DNA from: Lota lota
Taxonomy: Eukaryota; Chordata; Actinopteri; Gadiformes; Lotidae
DNA: 64,000 bases
Direction: 5' to 3'
Assembly (NCBI GenBank): GCA_026745465.1
Contig: JACYXH010000479.1
Span: forward strand, 4,040,011-4,104,010
Within the stretch, counting starts at the first letter, position 1, and every line of letters begins with the position of its first letter. The notes under the pieces are model-generated. The model saw only the letters and a list, made by a program, of their open reading frames with translations. It was not told the DNA's origin and made no database searches. Positions 39,532 through 53,900 of this stretch are shown here, in pieces. Both the position numbers and the translations under genes were made by a program.

Positions 39532-40441
39532 TCTGCTCTTAATGTCTGGAAGATTGTGCTTCAGCAGTTTGATCAAAAGCTTGTCTGCAGATCGTTTTGG
39601 TTGTTCAGCCATTTAAAAGTATTATAACCTAGTCTGAGCTTTGGCTTTGTGAGGCTATAATGATTTAGTATGGATAATATACATTCAAAGATTGACTTAA
39701 TAATATAAAATATTAATTTCAAATTATTTGATCCAATACAATTAAATTAAGTAGATGTTAAAACGTACAACTTAAAACAATATTTTTGGAGAATATACAG
39801 AGGAAGGAGTAAAGAGGATTTTATAAAAATAGAATCTTGTTCGATAAAACTATAAGAAAGATTGCAGAAAGCTGCAAGTCCTGCTGATTATTGTTCTTTA
39901 TATATTTTTATGGTGTTTTCATTATTATTTCATTGCTCTTAGTTTTCGCCCCTTTGGTTCACAGCTTTTACATTTTTTATGAAGTTTTTCTCTTTTCCAT
40001 CATAACCATGTTCAATCAATTTAAAATCTGTCACACCTTCTGAACTCGACATAAAAAAAACGGAAGCTGCAGGTAACTAAAAAAGTTAATTCATCAATGG
40101 TGTCCCAGTGATAACGGCTCAAAGGACAGAAAGATAAACAGCTGTTTCAACAAGCTAATTGGAACTCATTAAATGCTTGATTTCAGATAATGGCTGATAA
40201 ACTAAACACCGGAAGCTTACGTGTGGTATTAACAAAAACAAAAAGTATGCTTTTTTCTATACTTCTAGATTGTCTTGAGATGACTTGGTGGCTCAATATA
40301 GTCCACATCTGAAGCTGACTCCACCCCTCAGCTGGCATGTTGACATCATCAAGTTAGCCAATAAACTGTGTCCTGGCGGGGAGGAGTGATCTAATGAAGA
40401 TTATTTAAATTAGGAGTGCATTATTACAGAATAATTACTTT

Positions 40442-40442
<1 letters not shown>

Positions 40443-40516
<74 letters not shown>

Positions 40517-40531
40517 AGTCTCTCTCTCTCA

Positions 40532-40600
<69 letters not shown>

Positions 40601-40612
40601 AGTCTCTCTCTC

Positions 40613-40662
<50 letters not shown>

Positions 40663-40700
40663 TCTCTCTCTGTCTCTGTCTCTGTCTCTCTGTCTCTCTG

Positions 40701-40783
<83 letters not shown>

Positions 40784-40785
40784 AT
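40443..40785 (+). repeat. (CT)n microsatellite, about 340 bp
   Basis: Long CT runs with a repeated higher-order block (actctcagtctctctctctc) seen twice, and tctctg variants. Confidence 0.95.
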
Positions 40786-43700
40786 GTCTGGTTATTAATG
40801 GGTGAAAATTTGATGGAGAGTTTTGAACCCTCTTCTAAGCCCCTGGTGGTGTTCTGCCTGATGTCCACTTGGCACACCCACACCGTTTCACTGTTTGAAC
40901 TGTACATCCCAAAATACATTTTCCATCTGGGAGATAATGTGTCTCCACGGTGCCATTCAGATAAATTAATTTAGATTGTAATTACACATAATACTGAACT
41001 TCCCTTCACGCCTTCGAAGCCGATGGAAATAGAATGTCATGGTCTGTTTAAGTGAACACATATACATACCACTAGTGTCAATACAGAGAGAATCCAGTGT
41101 TTTCCTTTTTTTCCTCAATGTTTGTTCATCAAAAATCCAAGTACATTTGATGTAATTGTATATTTTTGATGTGGTGTTGTGTGTGTTGGTATCAGTATGT
41201 GTTTATTTAATGCAGTGTGCTTGCACACCCACAATGACTGCGCTCGCTCATCCCCATTCCTGAACAGGTGTGCCTCAGGGGTGCGTGCTAAGACCACTGA
41301 AACTTATGTTGTTTCTGTCCCCTCCCCCATTCCCCATTCCCTGCTCCAGGCTGTGACAGAAGCAACGGGGGGACTGTGTGTTTGCGTGAAGCTCGTCCTC
41401 AGCTCTGCTCTCATCTGCTCCGCTGCACCATCCTCAGACTTGCCTACACACCTCACCCACTCAGCCATCATGTGTTGCTCTCATACAGACACCATACCAG
41501 GTTTCCCAGCTAGAGCATAATTTGATCCGTTATGATGAAGGTTATGATGAACCCCAAACCAAACCTGCCACACGGGCTGACAAAACACAGCATACTTGCA
41601 GACAGAGAGGCCTTTCTCAGCTCTATGCCTACAATTCTTGAACGATTCCTGAACGACAAGTTTTGTATCCCAGGGAGTTCAGCAGCGACATGTACATCGT
41701 TCATCATGCCACATTTCACCTCATCTTGAACAGTGATGTTTTGTCATCTTGATTGTAAGACATTCTGTATGCATCTGAATGCTCCAATCGAAGGCCTACT
41801 TGCATGTCTTTCTTTGTCTTTGTCAGATCTTCTGTTCATCTGACACCCAAAAGGCATTTTGGAAAAGATTATTGTTTTGATCTTGGGACATTGTGCTTTG
41901 AGAGTGCAATCCTGTGCCTTTATTATCAGAAGTATTAGGTCATATATACGCGTGCACATAATATTTTCTGGTCCACTATTTGACTTAAAACCTTCTACTT
42001 CTGAACAATTTAAAATGCCTGTACTGAAAACTGAGTTGCAACACCCTATCTATAACACAAAATTTTTATTTATTCACAGATAATTAATTTAGACCCTAAC
42101 TAAAAATATAAATTCAAGCTAACTCAATGACACCCACTGTTTGGATGCACCGTTAAGACACCCCAAATACATTTTGAGTTCTTGGCCTTGCTCAAAGATA
42201 TTGGCAGCAAATATTTGCAGAGCAGTGAGCTTTGCCGTTGAATACACCTCCATTTGTTTGCACAAAATGAACTATCTGATCAAATCTTTCAATAATGTCA
42301 ATGGTCCATTTCACCAAAGGCCCCATACTGCACTGTTGTATTGAAAGAAATGTTGTCATTAACTAAAGTTAACATTTGAAGTAAACATTTTCACAGGAAA
42401 GCACAGGTAGGTAGGTTTTAAGTTTTATTTGGCACAATTACAATTACAATTACCAAGAGGCTACCAAATAATTTAGCAGGGAATGAAACCTTTTGATGAG
42501 AGCATTCACAGTTAAACAGATCAGTGACAGGGTATGCCAACTGTCAAATTGGTGTGCTCATTGATATTGATAGAATTCAAAAACTGTTGGAATCTCCAAA
42601 ATGAATTCCCATTTAGCTCATATTGTCTGTGTCTAAAATATGGCAGTTAGCAATGGGACTTCAGAATGATATAAGAAAATATACATATCTCAGATAAAGG
42701 TAATCTCTTTGAAAAGGCTTGTGTATGGGGAGGCCTTGTGTCTAAACACACAGTGTATTTCCAAGTATTTGTTGAGTGAATATAAGAGTTGCAAACAGAT
42801 GTCTAAAATTAAAGCAATACATAAAGAGTTCATCCTCTTAGGCCAAATGTCCAAGCTGAAAGTTAAACTTATAGTTCTATTTTACTGGATTTAATTGCTT
42901 GGACAATTAAACCCAATTGACAGTTTTCCTCACATCAGTCCTTATTATATCCTTAATATGTTCAACTTATTGATGAGAGACTGATTGCACAATTTGCTCG
43001 TAATTCAAATTTTGACACCATAGTTAGCAGATATTGAACAAGAGCTTTAATTATTGTCATCAACAGTGAGTGTGGATGGAAGCTTATCTTTTAGGAAGGC
43101 GTAATCATTAATTCAGAATTCAAGTTTGATTAGATTGTCCCCCATTCTACATTAACATCATCACTAGAAGCAGGCTTGTTTTAAATGTGATTTTGTAGTC
43201 TGTACTGTGAACCATTTATTTCATTATCCTGAGTAAATCCATTTGCAGGAATCTGAGTTCTCCACTCACTCACCTCTTGGCTCAGCGCCTTATGAGCCCA
43301 GGTTATTACTTTTTGATAGCACTATTAAAGGGTAGCTAAACCATCAATAGTGGGTATTCTTTTAATGTCTTCTTGCCTTTTATTCAACAAATATGGAACA
43401 ATATCATAGAGGGGGATACTCTGCCTTCAATGCTTTTTTGTGATGACAGGCTCCCTCTTTGGGAGTAGTCTGACAGGAATGGCTCACAATGGCCAACATT
43501 GGCAAACAGCTGCAGACGGGCGTGTCATCTATAGTGAAGATGTGGTGTCTCTCCTTGCCAAATATCAACAGACGTGCAGACGTGCTTTGGAAATGTGTCT
43601 TTATGAATGCTTCTCCAATAAGACTTAACGGTTTCATAAGCGTGAAAAGTGAGTTGATTTTTAAATGCTTTAAACATCAGTGAGAATGAGTGAGAGCACC

Positions 43701-46700
43701 TCAGTTTTATGGATCACATAAATAAAGAAATTCCCCGCTATACCACAGTATGACCATGTTGATCTCCTCGTGTAGGCAAGAAGCATCGTGAGGTCCAGTG
43801 GCTACAGAAATGCTAGTGTTGCATCGGTAATCAATGACCCGGCAAATGCGTGTTGCTGTCCCGGCCCATCTACAATCCCCACTCTTCCTTATGGTCACAA
43901 GCTTTTGAGTGGTGACTGAAAGAGTCTATATACCAGCATCCAAAATCAGTCATTAATCCCAGAGAGATGATCGACGACGATGAGGTTACATTTTGAGAAC
44001 CGTTTAGAATTTTCCAAAAGATATTTTCAAAAACGTCCCGTTCCAGTATGTGTATGCACACTTCATTCTTAACCACACCATTAGGAAATCAAATGTTTAC
44101 TTCATGTCGTAATTCCTGGTGTAACCTTAATCCATTGGGGACATGGCTTGTATTTTCTCCTCAGTTATTTGGTCCACTTTGCTGCCACGCATTCATTGAA
44201 GCGCATTGCAATTTCCAAATGAAATGTTCCACCCTCATGGTCATAATTATCATGACTCCCACGGTATTTGCAACATCTTTATCACCTTCATTATTGTCAT
44301 TCTATTCATTAACAGTACTCTTAGGAACAACAACGACACACTGCTGTCCTTGCTCTTTCTAATGTTGTATTCAAAGGAGCGTATCTACTGATCAAGCTTG
44401 TAATGGAAATTTGTAAAGTTTGTAAAGTAAAATTTCTAAGTTTTCTACCCTTCCAAAAAAAGTATTTAGTTGAATCGTCATTAATCAATTACACTCTGCA
44501 GGCCTTGATATATAAAGTTTGTGTTTTTGTGCAATATCTTGTTTTGTTCTGATGCCTTGAAGAGAAGACAATTGTGATTAAAGATTTGAAGTTATATAAA
44601 AAAATTGAATATTCTTTTTTTTTCATCCAGACCATGTTCCATCTAATGCAATATTCATGAGATCAAATACCTTAAAATAAAACTGTAAATAATGAGCTAA
44701 ATCTGAATACAAAGGAAAGGAAGTCGAGGCCTCTGCTGAGCTTCTCTTCTGGGAAATAAAGTTGAATAGTTCTATTGATGAACATCATCAACTCCTGCTG
44801 TTAGGACTTCCTCAACTCTGTGGGGTAGGTGTAGGATTCATCAAGCTGCTTGAAAAATGAGTACATTTTGAAAATACGAAGGCGAACATTTCCATAACTA
44901 CTTTTTTACCAAATCCTTGAATTGTAATCGAATGTATTCTATTTATAATGATCAAGGAAGGGCAGATAATACTTTCAAATAAAATAATTATCATAAGTAA
45001 ATAATATTTTAAATACTAAATCTATAAATGTATTTAAAATAATTGTATTTATAATTACGATTTATAATATTTAAATTGTTATTTTCTTAAAGAAAATAAT
45101 TGAATTTGCTGTATCACTAGGAGATGGTGACTCTACTTTTTAAAGAAAGACAAATGTGTTTCTTCAAACACATTTTCTAACCCCATCCTTTGATTCATAT
45201 TTCACTGGATAAGGGAAACTGATCAACTATATGAACACCATTGATGAGGGCTTTGAGTGGTCCTTGCACACTGAAAAAGTCAACAAACGACACTTAAATA
45301 GTATATATTATCATGGATCATACATACAGTATTCTTAGCTAATACAATTGACATTCTGTATTTGAAACGCCTTTGCAGGATAACTGACATTAATTTGGCA
45401 TACTCTCTGGAAAAGAAGGAGGAAAACAAGCTAAATGTCTCTCATAACAGAAACGATATTGTGATATACCCTGATTTTACCATCGTAAAATGACACCAAT
45501 GAAAATGGTGTCATTGGAACGCCGTAGGCTTATTGTGCACATCATTTTCTTTAAGGTTGCGATTGTTGTAAAAGTTGTTTCTAATTGTAAAAATATAATA
45601 AAGCTAGGTAAGTAAGTGAGGTGAGTTAGCTAGATTTTAAGAGCATACAACAGAGAAAATCCCACCCCCCCTTCAGGCCTCCCTACAAAGGCACTCCCCT
45701 AAAATGCATGACTACCATGCTAGCTTAGAGTGCGCGCAGGTAGCCGGGTAGGTAGATAGACAGACAGGTAGGACATCCAATCGCTTCATTCGGGCTGAAT
45801 GAAATAATTGGACAGGCAAAAAATTTACAGCACTCGATTTATTGATTGCTGTCGGGATGTAAAGTGAACTTCAACAAATATGACAAAAAAAGATTTTCCC
45901 TACCCTAGCTTTAATGGCGTACCAAAATGGCCATCTCCAGTTGACTCCATTCTATAATTTGTCCTCTTCTGTTGACTTCCTTCAGAAGGAAGCTGTCTAC
46001 ACGTCAGACCTAACAATCGGAACGCCAATGTGTAAAAAAACGCATCTGCATGGCCTTAAAGACATCACAGAACCCCTTGATTGGAAAAGGTTTTTGTCCA
46101 AACTACATCAGAGTTGTGCAGATCAGCAACGCCTGTGGGAACATTGTCTGACATCTATCTTGTGAATTTGAAAGGGATTGCCAGTGCCCCGGAAGCCATT
46201 ATCTGGTTTCCTTAGGATCCTTGGGAGAAATGACCAGAGTGGAGCTAGCAGCGCTCAGAAACACAACCGGTCATAGTGGCCTCTTGGGCTAATAACTGTG
46301 CCCATAATGTGTTCTTAGACTAATGAGACCTAGGTGTATTGCGTTGGCTTTTTTCTTTATTTTCGGAATGACTTGTGTGAAGTTTGTGGATCCAGATGGT
46401 GGGAAGGGGGGACACCTAGTATTTATAACATAACAGCATAACACGTAACCATATTCATATGCATATATTAACATCCAGAAGGTGGTTAGCGGCACACCTA
46501 GTATACACAACATGTTCACACATGAACATATGCATGCCTTAAGATGGACATATGCAACATAGTAGGCATGCCAAATATATTTGTATATATTGCCAGCATA
46601 TGTACTAGATTTCAATGAGGCCGTGGAAGCAACAGTGATGTGCGTCATGCTGTCGTGGTAACCATGGTGATCACCAGAGACAATATTATTCAAATATAAC

Positions 46701-47485
46701 AAGGCATTGTAGAATAATTATACATCGGAACCAGGAATCACAATTCAGCAACTGTATTGTCTATTTCTTGCCTCAAACACCCTTTAGAGTGTAGGAAACC
46801 CAGTGTGAAAAGATTTAAAATGCCTATTTTATACAGCAAATATATATCTTGGAGCCAATTTAAAATAGAATGCTGTTCAACATATACAAGGAGTACCATA
46901 ATCATATACGATTTGTCATTTGCCTCTCAGCAGTCCCTCAAAACAAGCCCTTGCAAGCTTCCTCATTATCATGGCCCTCAGATCTTCCTCTCTGCGGATT
47001 CTTGGTGTGATCAATCCATTGGTTTTCAGGTCAGCCTCAGCGCCAAATAAGGGCCGGCATTTTCTTTTCAAGTCAAATTATTTTGCGGGAAACGCTGCTT
47101 TATCTTTCCCTTGCTCTGCACTCGTTCTCTTCGGTCCTCTGGTCTTGGCAGGTCGGTTTCAGCCAACGTGCCGTGTGAATTCCACCAATATGCTTTATTT
47201 CAGAGCACATCAAACGTATTTCAGTGGAAACGGCAACTGGCCTAAACATACATGGAGTTCGGGTCTTCTTTTATCACCTTCTTCTCATGTTTTGTCTGAC
47301 TTGATCTCTGATTCTCTGCTTGGATTCACCAATGAGGAAAACCTCAAACTTCTAAGTCATTTGCTGGTATGGTTTGGTGAGGAGAAAATTATATTTAAAA
47401 TAGATAACCTGTTTTTGCTTTCTTGTAGGAGTGAACATAATGCTAGAGTGAAATTAAATCAGGACAAAGAATCAGGATAGTAAGC

Positions 47486-47491
47486 ATCAGA
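47486..47491 (+). repeat. target site duplication, left copy (ATCAGA)
   Basis: The hexamer adjoining the left tip of the inverted-arm element is repeated immediately after its right tip (55,845-55,850). Six bases is the length made by Polinton integrases. Confidence 0.75.
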
Positions 47492-47897
47492 AGTAGTATA
47501 TAAGCGACCCCCTTTTGAGAAAAAGCCACACCCAGGTCATAGGTCAGATCAAAAGCGGAAACCACACATACAACATCCGGTCTGCCCCAGTGTTGACCGG
47601 TGTTGACCACTGCTGCCCAATGTTAACCATGTTGAGCAAACGGAAGTTGTATTCCTGCTAAACATCCGTTTTGTTAAACATCCGTTTAGTTAAAAAATAA
47701 AAGGCAGGATGCTCCGGAAGTGGCTGTTATGCCTGTGATGCCTGTGATGCTTGCGATGCCTGCGTTGCCTGAGGATCCGGGGGGTCTGAGGCGCCGGAAG
47801 TGAGTGTGTGGCTCCGGTGTGTCTGAGGGGAAAGGAGGGGAAAGGAGGGGAAGGGGTGGGGGTTAAGCGTGGAGAGTTGGTTAGGGATGGTGGGGGT

Positions 47898-47958
<61 letters not shown>

Positions 47959-48057
47959 GCGGGGTTTTCAAAACATATAGTCTTGGTTGTCGACATACAT
48001 TGAAATCAAACAAAAGGGTGAAACGGTGGCTATCTTCAAAGGGGGCAGGGGGAAAGG

Positions 48058-48504
48058 GTGGGGGTCGAGCGTGGAGAGGTGTTTATGGGATGGTGTGTGT
48101 GTGTGGCGATTACCCACAACAACAACTCTGTTGTGCATTCTGTCCAAGAAGCTACACGGCCTCAAGAAAACAGGTCAGAGCAATGCAACTTGGACCATGC
48201 TAGGCTGAAGTCTTTATATGACATACAGGGAAAGACGGTGAATGGTTTACTTGCTACTGTTGACATACAGGGAAAGACGGTGAATGGTTTACTTACTACT
48301 GTTGACACCCTGGTAAAGACGGTGAATGATTTAAGGGCTCATGTCGATATACAGGCACGGATGATGCATCATCGTTATAGCAAGGGTGTGTATGTGGCTA
48401 AAACGGTGCGTGACCATAACGCCACTATTGAGGGTATGATGGTAATCATCCAAGGCATGCGGAAAAACATTGCAAAAAACACAATGCTTAAGAGACTCAT
48501 GTGA
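48058..48504 (+). CDS. small Polinton-arm protein with tandem repeats, left copy
   Basis: About 148 codons as seen; the true start is uncertain. The middle holds near-identical 16-17-residue repeats around DIQGKTVNGLL, then a related TLVKTVNDLRAHVD. The pattern suggests a coiled coil or fibre-like shaft, but I recognise no family. It lies 5' of the polymerase gene in the same direction and is part of the fossil. Confidence 0.5.
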   Translation: MGVERGEVFMGWCVCVAITHNNNSVVHSVQEATRPQENRSEQCNLDHARLKSLYDIQGKTVNGLLATVDIQGKTVNGLLTTVDTLVKTVNDLRAHVDIQARMMHHRYSKGVYVAKTVRDHNATIEGMMVIIQGMRKNIAKNTMLKRLM

Positions 48505-48749
48505 ATAGGCATCAGGTCTGATACAGATGCATTTTGAAATACATTGATGCGGATTAAAAATATCTGTTTTTTAACTTTTGGTACAGCTGTTTTCTTTTTT
48601 CTATGGCGTTTTCTTTTTATTAAATAGTTTTTAAAATAATATTATTGGTGTTGTTTAATTTTTATTTTTTTATTTTTTATTTTTATTTGTATTTATTTTT
48701 TGGGTGGTTGGTTGTGCCGGCATGCGTTACATATAGACGTTTTATTATA

Positions 48750-48795
<46 letters not shown>

Positions 48796-48812
48796 ATAAC
48801 TATAAATACACA

Positions 48813-50974
48813 ATGAGCCCCAGAAAAAGAAAATTCAAATCTGTAGACGGCAACCCCGAGAAGAGATGTAAACGCAGTGTACCTGAGTCTAGTGATGTTG
48901 TTGAGAATGGAAACATTATGGATGCGTGTCTTGAGGAGATGCTGCGTAGTTTTGATGGTGATCCCCAACAGGATCATAGGCTTTGCGACCATGATTCGGT
49001 ACTCCCATCCGATCAGCTATATGCGTCTGTTTTTAAAAGGATGGAGGGGTATATGCGTAGGGCTCGAGAGTCTATAGTCAAAACTGACCAGAGAAGCCGT
49101 CATATAGAGCGTATGGATGGTCCAACGTATGCCGACAGCTGTGCTAATGGTGATAGTGTTGACGAGGGTACTGAGGTGGTGGTGGCCATGAGGGGTGTAG
49201 AGCAAGATCCAAAACAGGTTGGATGTAGGTCTGATGATGATGATGATGTGCATGCTACGTCTGATGTAAATGAGGATGTATTTATACAGACTGGCGGTGT
49301 TCTCTCCGATGAGGGGTCTAGAGATGAGTCACGTACACGATCATTCCCCTACTTTAATGGTTTTGAGGTTAGACAGCCTGTAGATCTAAGAAGCATCCCT
49401 CTGGAAAATTTAGAAGAAGTGCCTAATTTTATCAGAGAGCGGCTGACAGATGTAATAACACAGTGCACTCAGAGTACTGATAGTGGAAGCGTTTTAAACG
49501 TCACCCTGCGGGGTCCGTCACTGGCCAGTGATGTACAGGCTGTACTCACGGTTGGGGACGATTACGATGCTGATTTGTTTTTAGAACAGATAGCCCAGGT
49601 CATACAGAGTAATGACACAAGTTTGACAGACGATGCCCTAGAGTTTGTTATCACGTGTGCTCATAATAAAAGGGGGGGCACCCGTCTCAAGCTAAAATCC
49701 ATACCCTATGACGAAATCATACGCAAGAAAAAACTAAGTCTCCACACACCCAACAACACACACAACAATCTGTGTTTCTCGCTATGTTTAGCACATTTTC
49801 ATACTGATGAGCTGACGGCTAAAGTGGGGTCAGCGTCTGAACATGCTAAAATGGCATATGCCCTAGAATTACACACAGCCCTAGGTTATGACCCCAGTCA
49901 TCAGGTTGGTTTTTCTGATGTATCCAATTTTGAGAAGCATATAGATGCAAAAATATTGGTATTTCATCACAATGCTACTTTCAAGAAGCTAGACTTGTTT
50001 CAGACCCATCCTGAACAGCACCCAAAAACAATCTGGCTGTACCTACATGACCACCACTACCATCTCATAGAAAACAAGACTGCTTTCTTCGGTGCACAAC
50101 ATGTGTGTGAATATTGTTACAAAACATGTCAGTCAGTTCAAATGCACAGATGTTCATTGTACTGCAATGTCTGCTTGACAGTATGTAACGGGCGAGGAGG
50201 CAGTACGATAAAGTGTAAGGACTGTTGTCGTATTTGTCGTTCAAAGCACTGTTATGACACTCACAAACAAAAGTCAGCAGCATACGGCATAGTACCCTGT
50301 AACCATGCCAAGTATTGCGACAAGTGTTGTAGACAGTATCTTGTAGCCCGTAGTAAGACTACTGATGATGGCCCTGCCCATCGGTGTTGTACAGAAAAGT
50401 GCAAACATTGTGGTGAAGGTCTAATCAGTGATACAGATCATGAGTGCTACATTCAGCCTCTTACTCCTGAAGCCCCAAAACGTAACTACATTTTTTATGA
50501 TTTTGAGACACGCTATCATGAGGATAGACACGAAGCACACTTTGTGTCAGCTATGTCGTTTGAGGGCCAGAAGTGGTATGCTAGTGGTGTAGATTGTGTT
50601 GCAAAGTTTGTCAAGCGCTATAGAACAATACGATACAAATATCATACATTCATAGCACACAATGCATCTGGATTTGACAGCTACATCATGTTGGATTATT
50701 TCACCAAACAGGGTATTACGCCCTTACTGACCATGCGAGGCAGTAGAGTTATCCTAATGATTGATAAGTCATACCAGCAGAGATGGATCGACTCGTTTAG
50801 CTTTCTCCCTATGAGTCTGGCTAAAACGCCGTCTGCTCTTGGTTTTGATGACGTGGTAAAAGGCTATTTTCCACATAAATTCAACACCAGGGAGCATGAG
50901 TTCTACATAGGTTCTTACCCTGATGCCTCGTATTATGGTTTTGACTCAATGACTTCTGATGATAAGGTTAAATT
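48813..50974 (+). pseudogene. protein-primed DNA polymerase B, left partial copy (Polinton fossil)
   Basis: The front part starts with a basic, nuclear-signal-like SPRKRKFK...KRCKRS. An N-terminal domain follows (IRKKKLSLHTP type, as in Polinton/adintovirus polymerases), then a Cys/His-rich stretch resembling zinc knuckles (CEYCYKTC, CNVC, CKDCCRIC, CDKCC). The 3'-5' exonuclease motifs FYDFETR and HNASGFDSY come next. The arm ends before the polymerase palm, so this copy is partial. Confidence 0.8.
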
Positions 50975-53900
50975 AACTCACATGTCGGCAGATCTGTGCG
51001 CAACGAAAAGCGACCCCACAAACTGTTCAGAATTAGCTTGTTACAACTACGCATGGCTTTGTTTACGATCATGTTGCCCGGATCTAACTGAATGCCTTCC
51101 TTGGCATAGTAGTTTGTCACATACAACTGACGTTTCGCCTCAGTGTCCACTGTGCTGGGGTATCCTGAAGCCTCCTGCTTACACTTTAGAAACGTTTTGA
51201 CATAGCCTTTAAACAAATCATCCGTCTGTTTAGGGTAATGCCACACCTAGTTCATCTGTGTTATCAGATACCCCTTTTCAACAGCCTTCTGCAGCTCTAA
51301 AGACACCCACGTGCCAGTCAATGCCCTCTCATCACAGCTGTGATGGCATTCGCTAGTCTGGTTTAGATTGTCTGTACATGTGCGACAGAGGGGGAACATC
51401 AACTTCCCGTTGCATCTGTATGGTAAAACAGGGTGGTATAGACCTCTAGGGGGCAGCACAGTACATTTAACAATACCAAAATATTTGTCAATGGACTCAA
51501 AATCTCTGAAGATGATTTCAGGATGCCCTACAGGATAAGGACAGCGGGCCTGCACAGTAGGGTAGAGTGATGTGAAGTCATAGTAACGTATTTTCTCACC
51601 AGGTTCAATCTTGTGGTACAACTTGATGGCGTTTGTGCGCCCCCCATAGAGAGAATCACGAGGATCGATCCTGCTCTGGAGCTTCAGAGTCGACAAAAAT
51701 GTCTGCAGCTCAGCATCATCTTTTTTCTGTCTACTCCACTCACATTCCCAGATGACAACAACACTTAAGTCATGATCTCTTTTGAGGGGCGCACAAACGC
51801 CATCAAGTTGTACCACAAGATTGAACCTGGTGAGAAAATACGTTACTATGACTTCTCATCTCACCATAGGTGATCTTTGTGACAGGGTTAACATGAGCCG
51901 ATTGGTAACATTGTTCACAGCCGTGATAGAAACATCCTGCAAACTCATAGGCTGTGTGTGTGCTCGGGGCATATCCATCTAGGAAGAAGGGGCCATATTG
52001 AACTTCACCCTGATTGAGAGCATGATGAATCTCCAGTTTATGGATATGGGACAGATGTTCTAGCCACTGTATGGATACATTAGAGTACGTCTTGTGCTGT
52101 TTCACATAGACGCCATCGTATGTCAATGCCAATGTGTTCTCTGGTAAAAACGATGTTTTGTATACGGCCATACACGCTGATGCCAGAGTGGTGTATGCAA
52201 AAGGATCAACTTCTGCACATGCCATGAAACTCTCTCGGTAGATTCCACATGCTTTGCGCAGAATCACCACGTCGTTGACCCCGTAACGACGCAACTCCTT
52301 CTGGAAGTTGAAGGTACGGTGACACACTGTTCTGTACCATGTGATGAATTTAACCTTATCATCAGAAGTCATTGAGTCAAAACCATAATACGAGGCATCA
52401 GGGTAAGAACCTATGTAGAACTCATGCTCCCTGGTGTTGAATTTATGTGGAAAATAGCCTTTTACCACGTCATCAAAACCAAGAGCAGACGGCGTTTTAG
52501 CCAGACTCATAGGGAGAAAGCTAAACGAGTCGATCCATCTCTGCTGGTATGACTTATCAATCATTAGGATAACTCTACTGCCTCGCATGGTCAGTAAGGG
52601 CGTAATACCCTGTTTGGTGAAATAATCCAACATGATGTAGCTGTCAAATCCAGATGCATTGTGTGCTATGAATGTATGATATTTGTATCGTATTGTTCTA
52701 TAGCGCTTGACAAACTTTGCAACACAATCTACACCACTAGCATACCACTTCTGGCCCTCAAACGACATAGCTGACACAAAGTGTGCTTCGTGTCTATCCT
52801 CATGATAGCGTGTCTCAAAATCATAAAAAATGTAATTACGTTTTGGGGCTTCAGGAGTAAGAGGCTGAATGTAGCACTCATGATCTGTATCACTGATTAG
52901 ACCTTCACCACAATGTTTGCACTTTTCTGTACAACACCGATGGGCAGGGCCATCATCAGTAGTCTTACTACGGGCTACAAGATACTGTCTACAACACTTG
53001 TCGCAATACTTGGCATGGTTACAGGGTACTATGCCGTATGCTGCTGACTTTTGTTTGTGAGTGTCATAACAGTGCTTTGAACGACAAATACGACAACAGT
53101 CCTTACACTTTATCGTACTGCCTCCTCGCCCGTTACATACTGTCAAGCAGACATTGCAGTACAATGAACATCTGTGCATTTGAACTGACTGACATGTTTT
53201 GTAACAATATTCACACACATGTTGTGCACCGAAGAAAGCAGTCTTGTTTTCTATGAGATGGTAGTGGTGGTCATGTAGGTACAGCCAGATTGTTTTTGGG
53301 TGCTGTTCAGGATGGGTCTGAAACAAGTCTAGCTTCTTGAAAGTAGCATTGTGATGAAATACCAATATTTTTGCATCTATATGCTTCTCAAAATTGGATA
53401 CATCAGAAAAACCAACCTGATGACTGGGGTCATAACCTAGGGCTGTGTGTAATTCTAGGGCATATGCCATTTTAGCATGTTCAGACGCTGACCCCACTTT
53501 AGCCGTCAGCTCATCAGTATGAAAATGTGCTAAACATAGCGAGAAACACAGATTGTTGTGTGTGTTGTTGGGTGTGTGGAGACTTAGTTTTTTCTTGCGT
53601 ATGATTTCGTCATAGGGTATGGATTTTAGCTTGAGACGGGTGCCCCCCCTTTTATTATGAGCACACGTGATAACAAACTCTAGGGCATCGTCTGTCAAAC
53701 TTGTGTCATTACTCTGTATGACCTGGGCTATCTGTTCTAAAAACAAATCAGCATCGTAATCGTCCCCAACCGTGAGTACAGCCTGTACATCACTGGCCAG
53801 TGACGGACCCCGCAGGGTGACGTTTAAAACGCTTCCACTATCAGTACTCTGAGTGCACTGTGTTATTACATCTGTCAGCCGCTCTCTGATAAAATTAGGC

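Larger units (their letters stand above)
38056..47485 (+). other. gene-poor intergenic region
   Basis: I find no exon or RNA gene. Besides the repeats listed separately, a 36-base match to a LINE reverse-transcriptase motif (would read TGVPQGCVL) is at about 41,267-41,302. A stretch resembling a fish LINE end (ggtcacaagcttttgagtgg) is at about 43,895. Both are too short to assign. Confidence 0.35.
47492..50974 (+). repeat. left inverted arm of the Polinton-like element
   Basis: Pairs with 52,345-55,844 in inverted orientation. It contains a (GT)n tract (47,900-47,955), the small gene, and an (AT)n tract just before the polymerase start (48,749-48,790). Confidence 0.85.

Noticed and set aside
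46920-47480. 186-codon frame just left of the Polinton-like element
   Set aside because: Low-complexity chance frame with no recognised motif; it stops at the insertion border by coincidence.
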